From NCBI RefSeq assembly GCF_009193175.1, contig NZ_VUKE01000012.1:1-64000 (forward strand): 64,000 nt of DNA. Reading direction: 5' to 3'. The notes under the pieces were generated by a model. The model saw only the letters and a list, made by a program, of their open reading frames with translations, did no database searches and had not been told where the DNA came from. Source of the stretch: Georgenia ruanii (lineage in GTDB: Bacteria; Actinomycetota; Actinomycetes; Actinomycetales; Actinomycetaceae). Made by a program: the position numbers and the translations under genes. Shown in pieces: positions 56,917-64,000 of the stretch (the stretch's first letter is position 1; each line of letters starts with the position of its first letter).

Positions 56917-57735
56917 GTGAGCGACCTGATCGACACCACCGAGATGTACCTCAAGACGGTCTACGAGCTCGAGGAGGAGGGCGTCGTCCCGCTGCGCGCC
57001 CGCATCGCGGAGCGGCTCGGCCACTCCGGGCCGACCGTCTCCCAGACCGTGGCGCGCATGGAGCGCGACGGGCTCCTGGTGCTCACGGGTAGCCGCCAGC
57101 TGCGCCTGACCGACGAAGGCCGGGCGCGGGCGACGATGGTCATGCGCAAGCACCGCCTCGCCGAACGTCTGCTCACCGACGTCGTGGGGCTGGAGTGGCC
57201 CTTCGTGCACGAGGAGGCCTGCCGCTGGGAGCACGTGATGAGCGAGCGCGTGGAGCGCCGCCTGGTCGAGCTGCTCGGCCACCCGCACATGGACCCCTAC
57301 GGCAACCCCATCCCCGGGCTCGACCAGCTGGGCGAGCAGGGCTCGGCGGCGACCCACCCCGAGGTGCGCTCGCTCGCCGACGTCGCCGCGGAGTCCGTGC
57401 CCGCCGGGCTCGGTGCGGCCCCCGGGGCGGCGCGGCCGATCGTGCATGCGGCGGTGACCGGCGCGGCCGTGCCGCACGCGGCCCCCGCCGCGGCGCCCGG
57501 CCAGCCCGCCGGCGCCCCCGAGGGCTCCTTCACCGTCGAGCTCGCCCGCATCGGGGAGCCCCTGCAGGTCGACGTCGAGCTCCTCGGCCGCATGGCCGAG
57601 GCCGGGCTCCGGCCCGGGCTGCGGGTGGAGGTCACGGTGCACCCGGACGAGATGATCTCGCTGCACGCACCGGGCTCGGACGTGGTGCTCGATCTGCCGG
57701 AGGACATTGCACGCCACCTGTTCGTGGTGGCCTGA
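56917..57735 (+). CDS. DtxR/IdeR-family iron-dependent repressor with Ala/Pro insert
   Basis: 272 residues from GTG 56917 with AAGGAG upstream. Numbering coincides with DtxR: Met10, Cys102, Glu105, His106 (ACRWEHVMSE) form the primary metal site; His79, Glu83 and His98 the ancillary one. The N-terminal winged helix has LRARIAERLGHSGPTVSQTVARMERDGLLVL. After PIPGLDQLGEQGS comes an Ala/Pro-rich insert of about 50 residues, then a C-terminal SH3-like domain (FTVELARIGEPLQVDVELLGRMAEAGLRPG). The family is usually about 230 residues. Likely the iron regulator, acting as Fe2+-dependent repressor. Confidence 0.92.
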   Translation: MSDLIDTTEMYLKTVYELEEEGVVPLRARIAERLGHSGPTVSQTVARMERDGLLVLTGSRQLRLTDEGRARATMVMRKHRLAERLLTDVVGLEWPFVHEEACRWEHVMSERVERRLVELLGHPHMDPYGNPIPGLDQLGEQGSAATHPEVRSLADVAAESVPAGLGAAPGAARPIVHAAVTGAAVPHAAPAAAPGQPAGAPEGSFTVELARIGEPLQVDVELLGRMAEAGLRPGLRVEVTVHPDEMISLHAPGSDVVLDLPEDIARHLFVVA

Positions 57736-57786
57736 GCGCGGCGCGGCCGGGGCCGGCGGCGCTTGCGTGACCGTGCCCGGCTGAGT

Positions 57787-57807
57787 CCGGCGCGCAGGGG
57801 GCGCCGG
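57787..57807 (+). terminator. Hairpin after the DtxR gene
   Basis: CCGGCGC (57787-57793) and GCGCCGG (57801-57807) with a 7-nt loop lie 52 nt after the stop. Weak terminator candidate. Confidence 0.4.
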
Positions 57808-58211
57808 GGGCGCGCCGCTGGCTCGATGCGCCGATGCACCCGTGTGAGCCGAGTTCCACTGCGCACCTGAGACGGAGCGCTGGGGCGGCGGAGCCCCGCG
57901 CCGCCCGGTGCCACGCACTTCGGACCGGACTCGTCCCCGCAGCCGAGTCCTCACCCGGTCCGGCCGGTCCGTTACCCTCGATCGCCGGCTGCAGGACGGC
58001 GTCGCGGGAGGTCCGCATCTCCCGAGCCCGGTCCCGTGCGATCGTCCTCAGGGGTTCTCGGACCTCGGAACCCCCGTCAGCTGGCCCGGCACTCCGCCAC
58101 GTGGAGGCCTGACACAGCTCTCACCTGGGGCATCGCGGCCGCGACGACGCCGTCGCGCGGCTCGACGGGCAACGGCACCGCGTGACGTCCCCCACGGTCC
58201 GTTATAGAAAC
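57808..58211. other. Gene-free stretch
   Basis: I see no convincing gene or RNA in this stretch. Short open frames here have no ribosome sites and unbiased composition. The next recognisable elements are the promoter and riboswitch of the NlpC/P60 gene. Confidence 0.5.
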
Positions 58212-58247
58212 GTGACAATCGAGTTCGCGCCACGTAGATTCGCTATC
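58212..58247 (+). promoter_or_regulatory. Promoter of the riboswitch-controlled NlpC/P60 gene
   Basis: GTGACA (58212-58217) and TAGATT (58235-58240) are 17 bp apart in a relatively AT-rich patch. The start point would be near 58247, just before a small hairpin (GCTTTGCGG 58249-58257 with CCGTAAAGC 58266-58274) that opens the leader. Confidence 0.55.
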
Positions 58248-58286
58248 GCTTTGCGGAAACCCTCCCCGTAAAGCCTCTGGACGGGC

Positions 58287-58449
58287 ACCGAACCCTGCCG
58301 CCGTCCGGAGCCGTTCGACTACGCACCGCGGCAGGGGCGGGGGACCCACATCCGGTCCTGGCCCGGCCAGGACCTTGGGGTGAAGCGCGGCCCACCGGGA
58401 CGCGCCGGGTGAACTCCACACCCGAACCCGACAGCTCACCCCGCAGGCT
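58287..58449 (+). ncRNA. c-di-AMP riboswitch (ydaO-yuaA type)
   Basis: The leader carries the conserved blocks in order: ACCGAACCCTGCCG, GTCCGGAGCCG, GGCAGGGGCGGGGGACCCAC, TTGGGGTGAAGCG, GCCGGGTGAACTC and ACCCGAACCCGACAGCTCAC followed by CCCGCAGG. This is the signature of the ydaO class, which binds c-di-AMP and in actinobacteria typically precedes cell-wall hydrolase genes. It lies 18 nt before the start of the NlpC/P60 gene. c-di-AMP binding is expected to switch expression off. The limits are approximate. Confidence 0.88.
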
Positions 58450-58466
58450 TCCAGGAGAGGTAGTTC

Positions 58467-59255
58467 GTGACCATCAGCACCACCACTGACGCGAAGCACC
58501 GCGCGGCGCGTCGCCCCAGCACCCCTCTGACCACCCTCACCGCCGGCACCCGCCGCGGTCTCGCGGCCATCGCGGCGTCGGGCCTCGTGCTCACGGCCGC
58601 GGCCACCGGGGCCACCGCCGCCACCGCCGGCGCCGACACCGTCGCCGCCCCGAAGGCCGACGTCGCCGCCGCCGCGCAGAAGGCCGCCGCGGTCGTCACC
58701 ACGCCGACGGTCACCGTGCCCGCCGACGTCACGTGGAGCGTCGAGACCGACACCATCACGGCCAAGGCCACCCCGGCCCCCAAGCCGAAGCCCGTGCCCG
58801 CGCCGGCCCCGGCCGCCGCGGCCCCCGCCGTCGACCGCGAGGCGTCGACGGCGTCGCGCAGCACCGACCGCCCGGCGCTCGCCGCGGCCGAGCAGGAGGC
58901 CGCGCCGCAGCTGGCCTCCGCGTCGGCGAGCGCGGTCATCAACTACGCCCGCCAGTTCATCGGCACCCCGTACGTCTACGGCGGCTCCACCCCGGCCGGG
59001 TTCGACTGCTCCGGCTTCACCCAGTACGTGTTCGCCAAGTTCGGCGTGAACCTGCCGCGCAGCTCCGGCGCCCAGGGCACGGCCGGCAAGCAGGTCTCCG
59101 CCGCCCAGGCGCAGCCCGGCGACCTCGTCGTGTGGCCCGGCCACGTCGGCATCTACACCGGCAACGGCAACCACATCGCGGCCCGCAACCCGGGCACGCC
59201 CCTGGCCGAGACGCCGATCTACAAGGCGAACCCGACCTACGTCCGCGTGCTCTGA
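58467..59255 (+). CDS. Secreted NlpC/P60 cell-wall hydrolase
   Basis: 262 residues from GTG 58467 (CCAGGAGAGG upstream). Sec signal peptide (30-55), an Ala/Pro-rich spacer, and a C-terminal NlpC/P60 domain (about 152-262). Catalytic Cys181 (AGFDCSGF), His226 (WPGHVGIY) and His236 (GNHIAARN) are all present. It cleaves peptide stems of peptidoglycan. Control by the c-di-AMP riboswitch links it to turgor and wall homeostasis. Confidence 0.93.
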   Translation: MTISTTTDAKHRAARRPSTPLTTLTAGTRRGLAAIAASGLVLTAAATGATAATAGADTVAAPKADVAAAAQKAAAVVTTPTVTVPADVTWSVETDTITAKATPAPKPKPVPAPAPAAAAPAVDREASTASRSTDRPALAAAEQEAAPQLASASASAVINYARQFIGTPYVYGGSTPAGFDCSGFTQYVFAKFGVNLPRSSGAQGTAGKQVSAAQAQPGDLVVWPGHVGIYTGNGNHIAARNPGTPLAETPIYKANPTYVRVL

Positions 59256-59271
59256 CCCTCGCGCGCGCCGA

Positions 59272-59303
59272 GCGGCCCGTCCCCGACCCCGGGGGCGGGC
59301 CGC
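59272..59303 (+). terminator. Terminator after the NlpC/P60 gene
   Basis: A 13-bp stem (59272-59284 with 59291-59303, one G-T pair), 6-nt loop, 17 nt after the stop. Confidence 0.7.
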
Positions 59304-59429
59304 CGTCGTCCCCGGCTCCGACGCCCGGGGCGCGAGTTCCGGACAGTTCCCGCGGGTCCCGGCCCACCACCCCATCGATGGCGGCACAATGAAGGTCAAC
59401 GGATGACCAACCAACGGAAGGGGCGGGTC

Positions 59430-60353
59430 ATGGCGAACCAGAAGGTGGTCGTCGTCGGGGTCGACGGCTCGGAAGCGAGCCTCGCCGCCGTCGACTGGGC
59501 GGTGGCGGAGGCGAAGCAGGCGGGCATGCGCCTGCACATCGTGTGCGCCTACGCCCTGCCCTCCTTCACCGCGGCCTCGCTCGACGGCGGCTACGCGGCG
59601 ATGGACGACACCGCGATCCAGCAGGGCGCCCAGGCCGTGGTCGAGGAGGCGGTCGTCCGCGTGGGCGACGCCGACGTCGTCGTCACCTCCGCGCTGGAGA
59701 CCGGGGACCCCGCCGGCGTCCTCGTCGACCTGTCCCGGGAGGCGGCCCTCGTCGTCGTCGGCACCCGCGGCGGCGGCGGCTTCACCGACCGGCTGCTGGG
59801 GACCGTCTCCTCCGCGCTGCCCGCCCACGCGCACTGCCCGGTCGTGGTCGTCCCCGTCCGGGAGGGCCGCACCTACATGCCGATCCGGCGCCTCGTCGTC
59901 GGCGTCGACGGCTCGGAGTCGGCCCGGGTGGCGCTGCGACGCGCGGTCGACGAGGCGGCGGTGTGGGACGCCGAGCTGACCGCCGTCGCCGCGGTCCCGA
60001 TCGCCACCGGCGCCGGCGCGATGGCGTGGCTGCCCGCCACCGTGGACCGCGAGGAGGTCCTCGCCGACGTCCGCGAGGGGCTCGGGGTGGCCGTGGCCGG
60101 CGCGGTGGGGGACCGCCCGGTGCGGGTGCGCCAGCACGCCTTGGACGGCAACGCCGCGGCGCTCATGGCCGAGTTCTCCACCGCCGTCGAGCTGATCGTG
60201 GTGGGCACGCGCGGCCGCGGCGGCTTCGCCGGGCTGCTGCTGGGCTCGACCAGCCAGGCCGTGCTGCACCACGCCGCCTCGCCGGTCATGGTCGTGCCGA
60301 GCCGCGTCAAGGACGAGGGCCGCTCGCCGTCCGACGTGCCCTGGAACGCGTAG
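59430..60353 (+). CDS. Tandem-domain universal stress protein
   Basis: 307 residues from ATG 59430 (GGAAGGGG upstream; ATG 59403 is less well placed). Two USP domains (about 5-145 and 152-295), each beginning VVVGVDGSE / LVVGVDGSE and each with an intact ATP-binding motif (VVGTRGGGGFTDRLLGTVS; VVGTRGRGGFAGLLLGSTS). Presumably ATP-binding, acting in stress or dormancy. Ends at a very strong hairpin. Confidence 0.93.
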   Translation: MANQKVVVVGVDGSEASLAAVDWAVAEAKQAGMRLHIVCAYALPSFTAASLDGGYAAMDDTAIQQGAQAVVEEAVVRVGDADVVVTSALETGDPAGVLVDLSREAALVVVGTRGGGGFTDRLLGTVSSALPAHAHCPVVVVPVREGRTYMPIRRLVVGVDGSESARVALRRAVDEAAVWDAELTAVAAVPIATGAGAMAWLPATVDREEVLADVREGLGVAVAGAVGDRPVRVRQHALDGNAAALMAEFSTAVELIVVGTRGRGGFAGLLLGSTSQAVLHHAASPVMVVPSRVKDEGRSPSDVPWNA

Positions 60354-60390
60354 CCGGAAGGGGCGCACTGGCCCGACGCGGGCCGAGCGA

Positions 60391-60426
60391 GAGGGTGCGG
60401 CGGGTGGGACAACCCGCCGCACCCTC
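60391..60426 (+). terminator. Strong terminator after the universal stress protein gene
   Basis: GAGGGTGCGGCGGGT (60391-60405) pairs perfectly over 15 bp with 60412-60426; loop GGGACA. It may also stop transcription arriving from the rocD side. Confidence 0.85.
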
Positions 60427-60636
60427 CCGTTGCGCGTGCCGCCGACCACGATCGGCACGCCCCCAGGGCGCACTGGTGCGCATGGTCGATGCGGGCGGCA
60501 GGCGGGCCGCTCCCCGCCCCGGCGCCTGCGCTCCCGCTGTGCAGTATCCAAGCGTGCCGCACGTCCGGGCGCACACGGAACCGCGGGACGGTTCGGTGGG
60601 CAGGCGGGCTGGCCGCTGTGCGAACGGGCGGCGACG

Positions 60637-61947
60637 TCACGAACGCGGGCGTGCCGCCTCGGCGGCCTCCTCCTCGAGGACGTCGCCGAGCGTGTCGAGG
60701 GCCAGGTGCAGGTCGTCGCTGGAGATGGTCAGCGGCGGGGCCAGCCGGATGGTGGTCCCGTGCGTCTCCTTGACGAGGATCCCGCGGGTGACCAGCCGCT
60801 CGCAGGTGGCCCGCCCGCTCAGCCCCAGCGCGGGCTCGACGTCAAGCCCCGCCCACAGCCCGACCGTGCGCCCGGACGCCAGCAGCCCGCGCGCGACGAG
60901 CTCGTCCACCCGCTCGCGGAGCTCCGCGCCCAGCGCCGCCGCCCGGGCCTGCAGGTCGCCCGGCGCGAGCAGGTCGATCACGGCCAGGCCGACCGCGCAC
61001 GCCAGGGAGTTGCCGCCGAAGGTCGACCCGTGCGTGCCCGCTGTGAGGACGCCGAGCACGTCGCGCCGGCCGACCACGGCGGAGACGGGCAGGATGCCGC
61101 CGCCGAGCGCCTTGCCCAGCGCGATGAGGTCCCCGCGCACGCCGGTGAGGTCCTGGGCGAGGGTGGTCCCGGTGCGACCCAGCCCGGACTGGACCTCGTC
61201 GAGCACGAGCAGCACGTCGGCCGCCGTGCACAGGTTGCGCAGCCGGGGCAGGTAGTCCGCCGGCGGGATGACGACGCCGGCCTCGCCCTGGATCGGCTCG
61301 ACGAGCACCGCCACGGTCGTCTCGTCCACGGCGGCGGCGACGGCGTCGACGTCGCCGTAGGGGACGATCCGGAAGCCGGGCGTGTAGGGCCCGAAGCCGT
61401 CGCGGGCCTCGGGGTCGGAGCTCATCGAGACCATCGTCGTGGTCCGCCCGTGGAACGCGCCCTCGGCGACGACGATGGTCGCCCGGCCGTCCGGCACGCC
61501 CTTGATGTCGTAGCCCCACTTGCGGGCGGCCTTGACCGCCGTCTCCACCGCCTCGGCGCCGGTGTTCATCGGCAGCAGCATCTCGGTGCCGGTCAGCCGC
61601 GTCACCGCCTCGGCGAAGGGCCCGAGCAGCTCGTGGTCGAAGGCCCGGGAGGTGAGCGTGATCTTCCCCAGCTGGGCGGTGGCCGCGGCGACCAGGGCGG
61701 GGTGGCGGTGGCCGAAGTTGAGGGCGGAGTACCCGGCGAGGCAGTCGAGGAAGCGGCGGCCGCGCACGTCGGTGACCCACGAGCCCTCGCCGGCGGCGAG
61801 CACCACGTCCAGGGGGTGGTAGTTGTGGGCGAGCGCGCTGGGCGCGAGGGCGGGCGCCGCGGCCGCGGCTCCGTCGGTGGCCGGCGGGGCGGTGCCCGAC
61901 CCGGACGACGCGTTGGTGCCGGTGCGAACCTGCCCGTCGTGGAGCAC
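60637..61947 (-). CDS. rocD: Ornithine aminotransferase (class III)
   Basis: 436 residues from GTG 61947 (GGGAGG 6 nt upstream). A 40-residue Ala/Ser-rich extension precedes the class III fold: NYHPLDVVLAAGEGSWVTDVRGRRFLDCLAGYSALNFGHRHP, TGAEAVETAVKAARKWGY, FHGRTTTMVSMS, VLVEPIQGEAGV, LVLDEVQSGLGRTG and the PLP Lys in IALGKALGGG. THGSTFGGNSLAC follows. These are ornithine-aminotransferase features. It converts ornithine to glutamate semialdehyde. No dimethylargininase or arginine genes are adjacent. Confidence 0.9.
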   Translation of the reverse strand: MLHDGQVRTGTNASSGSGTAPPATDGAAAAAPALAPSALAHNYHPLDVVLAAGEGSWVTDVRGRRFLDCLAGYSALNFGHRHPALVAAATAQLGKITLTSRAFDHELLGPFAEAVTRLTGTEMLLPMNTGAEAVETAVKAARKWGYDIKGVPDGRATIVVAEGAFHGRTTTMVSMSSDPEARDGFGPYTPGFRIVPYGDVDAVAAAVDETTVAVLVEPIQGEAGVVIPPADYLPRLRNLCTAADVLLVLDEVQSGLGRTGTTLAQDLTGVRGDLIALGKALGGGILPVSAVVGRRDVLGVLTAGTHGSTFGGNSLACAVGLAVIDLLAPGDLQARAAALGAELRERVDELVARGLLASGRTVGLWAGLDVEPALGLSGRATCERLVTRGILVKETHGTTIRLAPPLTISSDDLHLALDTLGDVLEEEAAEAARPRS

Positions 61948-62065
61948 GTGGCCTCCCTGGTCTCATGACGGACGGTAGAGCAGGCGGTCACCCGGCGGAA
62001 GGGGAATGGAGACGCGGTGCTCGGCCGGCCGCGTCGTGAGGCCGCACACAGCCGCCACCCACCAC

Positions 62066-62094
62066 TTTCAGGAACCGGTCGTCTGGAGTACGTT
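62066..62094 (+). promoter_or_regulatory. Possible promoter for leader peptide and cystine symporter
   Basis: TTTCAG (62066-62071) and TACGTT (62089-62094) with a 17-bp spacer precede the leader ORF by about 70 bp. The match to consensus is modest. Confidence 0.35.
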
Positions 62095-62164
62095 GGCCTC
62101 GTCCCGCGCTCCGCGGGCGGTCCTTCTTCTTGGAGCGAGCGTGCTCAACCCCTGGAACCTCACC

Positions 62165-62230
62165 ATGCGCCACGACGTCGACCTTCGTCGTCAGGCCAGC
62201 ATGCTGTGTGCGTCCGGGACGTGTTGTTGA
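62165..62230 (+). CDS. Cys-terminated leader peptide (putative cysteine attenuator)
   Basis: A 21-residue ORF whose second half is RRQASMLCASGTCC: three Cys, two of them directly before the stop. It matches the actinobacterial leader-peptide pattern with a VDLxRxxS core and late Cys. Ribosome stalling at these codons when cysteine is short could change folding of the mRNA that follows and so regulate the cystine symporter 180 nt downstream. ATG 62165 is about 10 nt after CCCTGGAACC; the ribosome site is weak. Confidence 0.6.
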   Translation: MRHDVDLRRQASMLCASGTCC

Positions 62231-62244
62231 GCCGTGACCACGCC

Positions 62245-62290
62245 GCCGACGACGACCGTCGGCACCTGCTGATGCCCCGCTGACCGGGGC
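62245..62290 (+). promoter_or_regulatory. Tandem hairpins after the leader peptide
   Basis: GCCGACG/CGTCGGC (62245-62251, 62257-62263) and GCCCCG/CGGGGC (62274-62279, 62285-62290). They follow the leader stop closely, as the structures of an attenuator would. No run of T follows, so a translational or rho-dependent mechanism is possible. Confidence 0.4.
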
Positions 62291-62412
62291 CCCGCTCCCT
62301 CCCGCCGCGCCCTGCCCCGGCGGCCCGCGTTCGCGCGCGTGCCGCCGCGCGGCACCGCTCTTCCCGTCGTCCCCGCGCGCCGCCGGGACGAGACCCGAAA
62401 GGTAGAAAACCC

Positions 62413-63840
62413 GTGTCCTCGACCACCACCGAGCGCTCCCGGGGCCGCCGCCTCCGGATGCCCTCGTTCAGCGTCCAGATCCTGCTGGGCCTCGCGCTCG
62501 GCGTCGTCCTCGGCTGGATCGCCCTGAGCCTGGGCAAGACCGCCGACGACGCCGACAACTGGCTCACCGTCACGCTGAGCACCATCGGCTCCTCCTTCGT
62601 CACGCTCCTCAAGGCCGTCGTCCCGCCGCTGGTGTTCACCGCGATCGTCGCCTCCATCGCCAACCTGCGCGGCCTGACGAACGGCGCCCGGCTCGCCGGG
62701 CAGACCCTCCTGTGGTTCGCCGTCACCTCCCTGGTCGCCGTGGCGATCGGCATCGGCCTGGGCCTGGTGCTCCAGCCGGGCGCCAACGCGGGCGTGGACG
62801 CCGCGGAGGCCGCCGCGCCGAGCAAGACCGGCACCTGGCTGGACTTCGTCCAGGGGCTCATCCCGGCCAACTTCCTCGGCCTCGGCGCCTCGTCCTCGCT
62901 CCAGACCGGCGCCGACGGCGCCGTCACCGCCGTGACCACCGGCGTGAGCTTCAACGTCCTGCAGATCATCGTCATCGCCCTGGTGGTCGGCCTCGCCGCG
63001 CTGAGGGTCGGCACGAAGGCCGACCCGTTCCTCACCCTCAACGCCTCGGTCCTCGCCGTGATCCAGAAGGTGCTGTGGTGGATCATCCGCCTGGCGCCGC
63101 TGGGCACCCTCGGCCTGGTCGGCCGCGCCATCGCCACCTACGGCTGGTCCTCGCTGGCCAACCTCGGCACCTTCGCCGTCGCGATCTACGTGGGCCTGGC
63201 CCTGGTGCTCTTCGTGGTCTACCCGGTGCTGCTCAGGACGCACGGCCTGCCGGTGATGAGCTACTTCCGCGGCGCCTGGCCGGCCATCCAGCTGGCGTTC
63301 GTCTCCCGTTCCTCCATCGGCACCATGCCGGTGACCGAGCGGGTGACCCACCGCAACCTCGGCGTCCCGCGCGCCTACGCCGCCTTCGCGGTGCCGTTCG
63401 GCTCGACGACCAAGATGGACGGCTGCGCCGCCATCTACCCCGCCGTCGCCGCGATCTTCGTCGCGCAGTTCTTCGGCGTGGACCTCTCCGTCACCGACTA
63501 CCTGCTCATCGCGTTCGTCTCGGTGGTCGGCTCCGCCGCGACCGCGGGCCTGACCGGCGCGACGGTGATGCTCACCCTGACCCTGTCCACCCTGGGCCTG
63601 CCGCTCGAGGGCGTGGGCCTGCTGCTGGCCATCGACCCGATCCTCGACATGGGCCGCACCGCGGTCAACGTCGCCGGGCAGGTGCTGGTGCCGATCGTGG
63701 TGGCCAAGCGCGAGGGCATCCTCGACGTCGAGAAGTACCGCGGCGCCGACGCCGAGGACCTCTTCACCGAGGACGACGCCGACGCCGACGCCGACGCCGA
63801 CGTCGCCACCCGCGAACCGGAGCTCATGGCCAGCCGCTGA
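62413..63840 (+). CDS. Dicarboxylate/amino acid:cation symporter, TcyP-like
   Basis: 475 residues from GTG 62413 (CGAAAGG upstream). DAACS fold with about 8 helices and two hairpins: SRSSIGTMPVT (HP1), FGSTTKMDGCAAIYPAVAAIFVAQ (TM7), ATAGLTGATVMLTLTLSTLGLPLEGVGLLL (HP2) and IDPILDMGRTAVNVAGQ (TM8). These resemble cystine symporters of the TcyP type more than the glutamate/C4-dicarboxylate branch. The Cys-rich leader upstream supports cystine. The last 25 residues are an acidic Asp/Ala run. Confidence 0.85.
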   Translation: MSSTTTERSRGRRLRMPSFSVQILLGLALGVVLGWIALSLGKTADDADNWLTVTLSTIGSSFVTLLKAVVPPLVFTAIVASIANLRGLTNGARLAGQTLLWFAVTSLVAVAIGIGLGLVLQPGANAGVDAAEAAAPSKTGTWLDFVQGLIPANFLGLGASSSLQTGADGAVTAVTTGVSFNVLQIIVIALVVGLAALRVGTKADPFLTLNASVLAVIQKVLWWIIRLAPLGTLGLVGRAIATYGWSSLANLGTFAVAIYVGLALVLFVVYPVLLRTHGLPVMSYFRGAWPAIQLAFVSRSSIGTMPVTERVTHRNLGVPRAYAAFAVPFGSTTKMDGCAAIYPAVAAIFVAQFFGVDLSVTDYLLIAFVSVVGSAATAGLTGATVMLTLTLSTLGLPLEGVGLLLAIDPILDMGRTAVNVAGQVLVPIVVAKREGILDVEKYRGADAEDLFTEDDADADADADVATREPELMASR

Positions 63841-63867
63841 GGCGGGCGGCCAGGGGCCGCGCCGGAC

Positions 63868-63905
63868 GAGGGCCGGTGGTGCGGGAGACCGCGCCGCCGG
63901 CCCTC
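63868..63905. terminator. Bidirectional terminator with GAGA tetraloop
   Basis: A 17-bp stem (63868-63884 with 63889-63905; a few G-T pairs) closed by GAGA lies between the symporter and the convergent stress protein gene. Confidence 0.75.
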
Positions 63906-63913
63906 GCGCCGTC

Positions 63914-64000
63914 TCAGGCCTTGACGGCGAGGACCGGCACGGCGGCGTTGAGCAGGATCCGCTGGGAGTTGCTGCCCAGGACGAGCTTGCCCACCGGGGT
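63914..64000 (-). CDS. Universal stress protein, C-terminus (cut by window end)
   Basis: The last 28 codons on the minus strand read TPVGKLVLGSNSQRILLNAA then VPVLAVKA and a stop (63914-63916). G-x-LVLGSNSQRIL...PVLAV is the end of a USP domain with the ATP-binding G-S-N/S element. The remainder lies to the right of the window. Confidence 0.8.
   Translation of the reverse strand, partial: TPVGKLVLGSNSQRILLNAAVPVLAVKA

Noticed and set aside
57808-58211. Open frame of about 92 codons starting at 57834
   Set aside because: No ribosome site, no domain, and residue composition of a random GC-rich frame.

Overview
The window is about 64 kb of very GC-rich DNA (roughly 70-75% by eye), with many GTG starts, tight ATGA/TGATG gene overlaps and strong GC hairpins that lack T-tracts. 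Gene content points to an actinobacterium, most likely Micrococcales (Cellulomonas/Georgenia-like): class E sortase with its small partner, DtxR-type regulator, heterotetrameric sarcosine oxidase, a c-di-AMP riboswitch before an NlpC/P60 gene, and a VKOR protein. The genus is a guess.

Layout. 1-2.3 kb: the 5S rRNA end of an rRNA operon, then an IS1634-type insertion sequence with a frameshifted transposase, bounded by an 80-bp direct repeat. 2.3-13.3 kb: a signalling and secretion locus. It holds a membrane histidine kinase coupled to a membrane protein with a degenerate GGDEF domain, three secreted proteins with SipW-type signal peptides, their SipW-like signal peptidase, and two OmpR-family response regulators interleaved with four small HPt-fold proteins, all lacking the phosphoryl-accepting histidine. 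I regard this as the most interesting and possibly undescribed system here. 13.3-28.2 kb: a complete creatinine/creatine/sarcosine catabolic cluster (IclR, creatininase, a BCCT transporter remnant, creatinase, GntR, glyA-soxBDAG-sdaA-purU, MFS). Creatinine is opened to creatine, split to sarcosine and urea, sarcosine is oxidised to glycine and methylene-THF, SHMT makes serine, serine dehydratase makes pyruvate, and PurU recycles excess formyl-THF.

28.4-31.6 kb: two glycosyltransferase genes with several tiny genes, one of which is almost nothing but an LAATG sorting signal. Their upstream regions carry TCACCC boxes like those in the HPt/regulator locus, suggesting a shared regulator. 31.7-46.2 kb: mostly single genes: subtilase, DUF2530 and NCS2 permease, NERD protein, MbcA-like protein, phospholipase D-like secreted protein, alcohol dehydrogenase remnant, UxaA-type dehydratase, MarR-MFS pair, cold shock protein, lipoprotein, GNAT, and class E sortase with its partner.

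46.2-53.7 kb: a CUT2 sugar or polyol uptake and catabolism unit: ROK repressor divergent from ATPase, permease, binding protein, Gfo/Idh oxidoreductase and sugar isomerase, with a leaderless promoter. 53.7-64 kb: housekeeping and regulatory genes: serC, VKOR, a citrate synthase homologue lacking both catalytic histidines, a DtxR-type regulator, the c-di-AMP riboswitch and NlpC/P60 protein, a tandem universal stress protein, ornithine aminotransferase, a Cys-rich leader peptide before a TcyP-like cystine symporter, and the C-terminus of another universal stress protein at the window edge.

No tRNA, CRISPR array, replication origin or prophage was seen.
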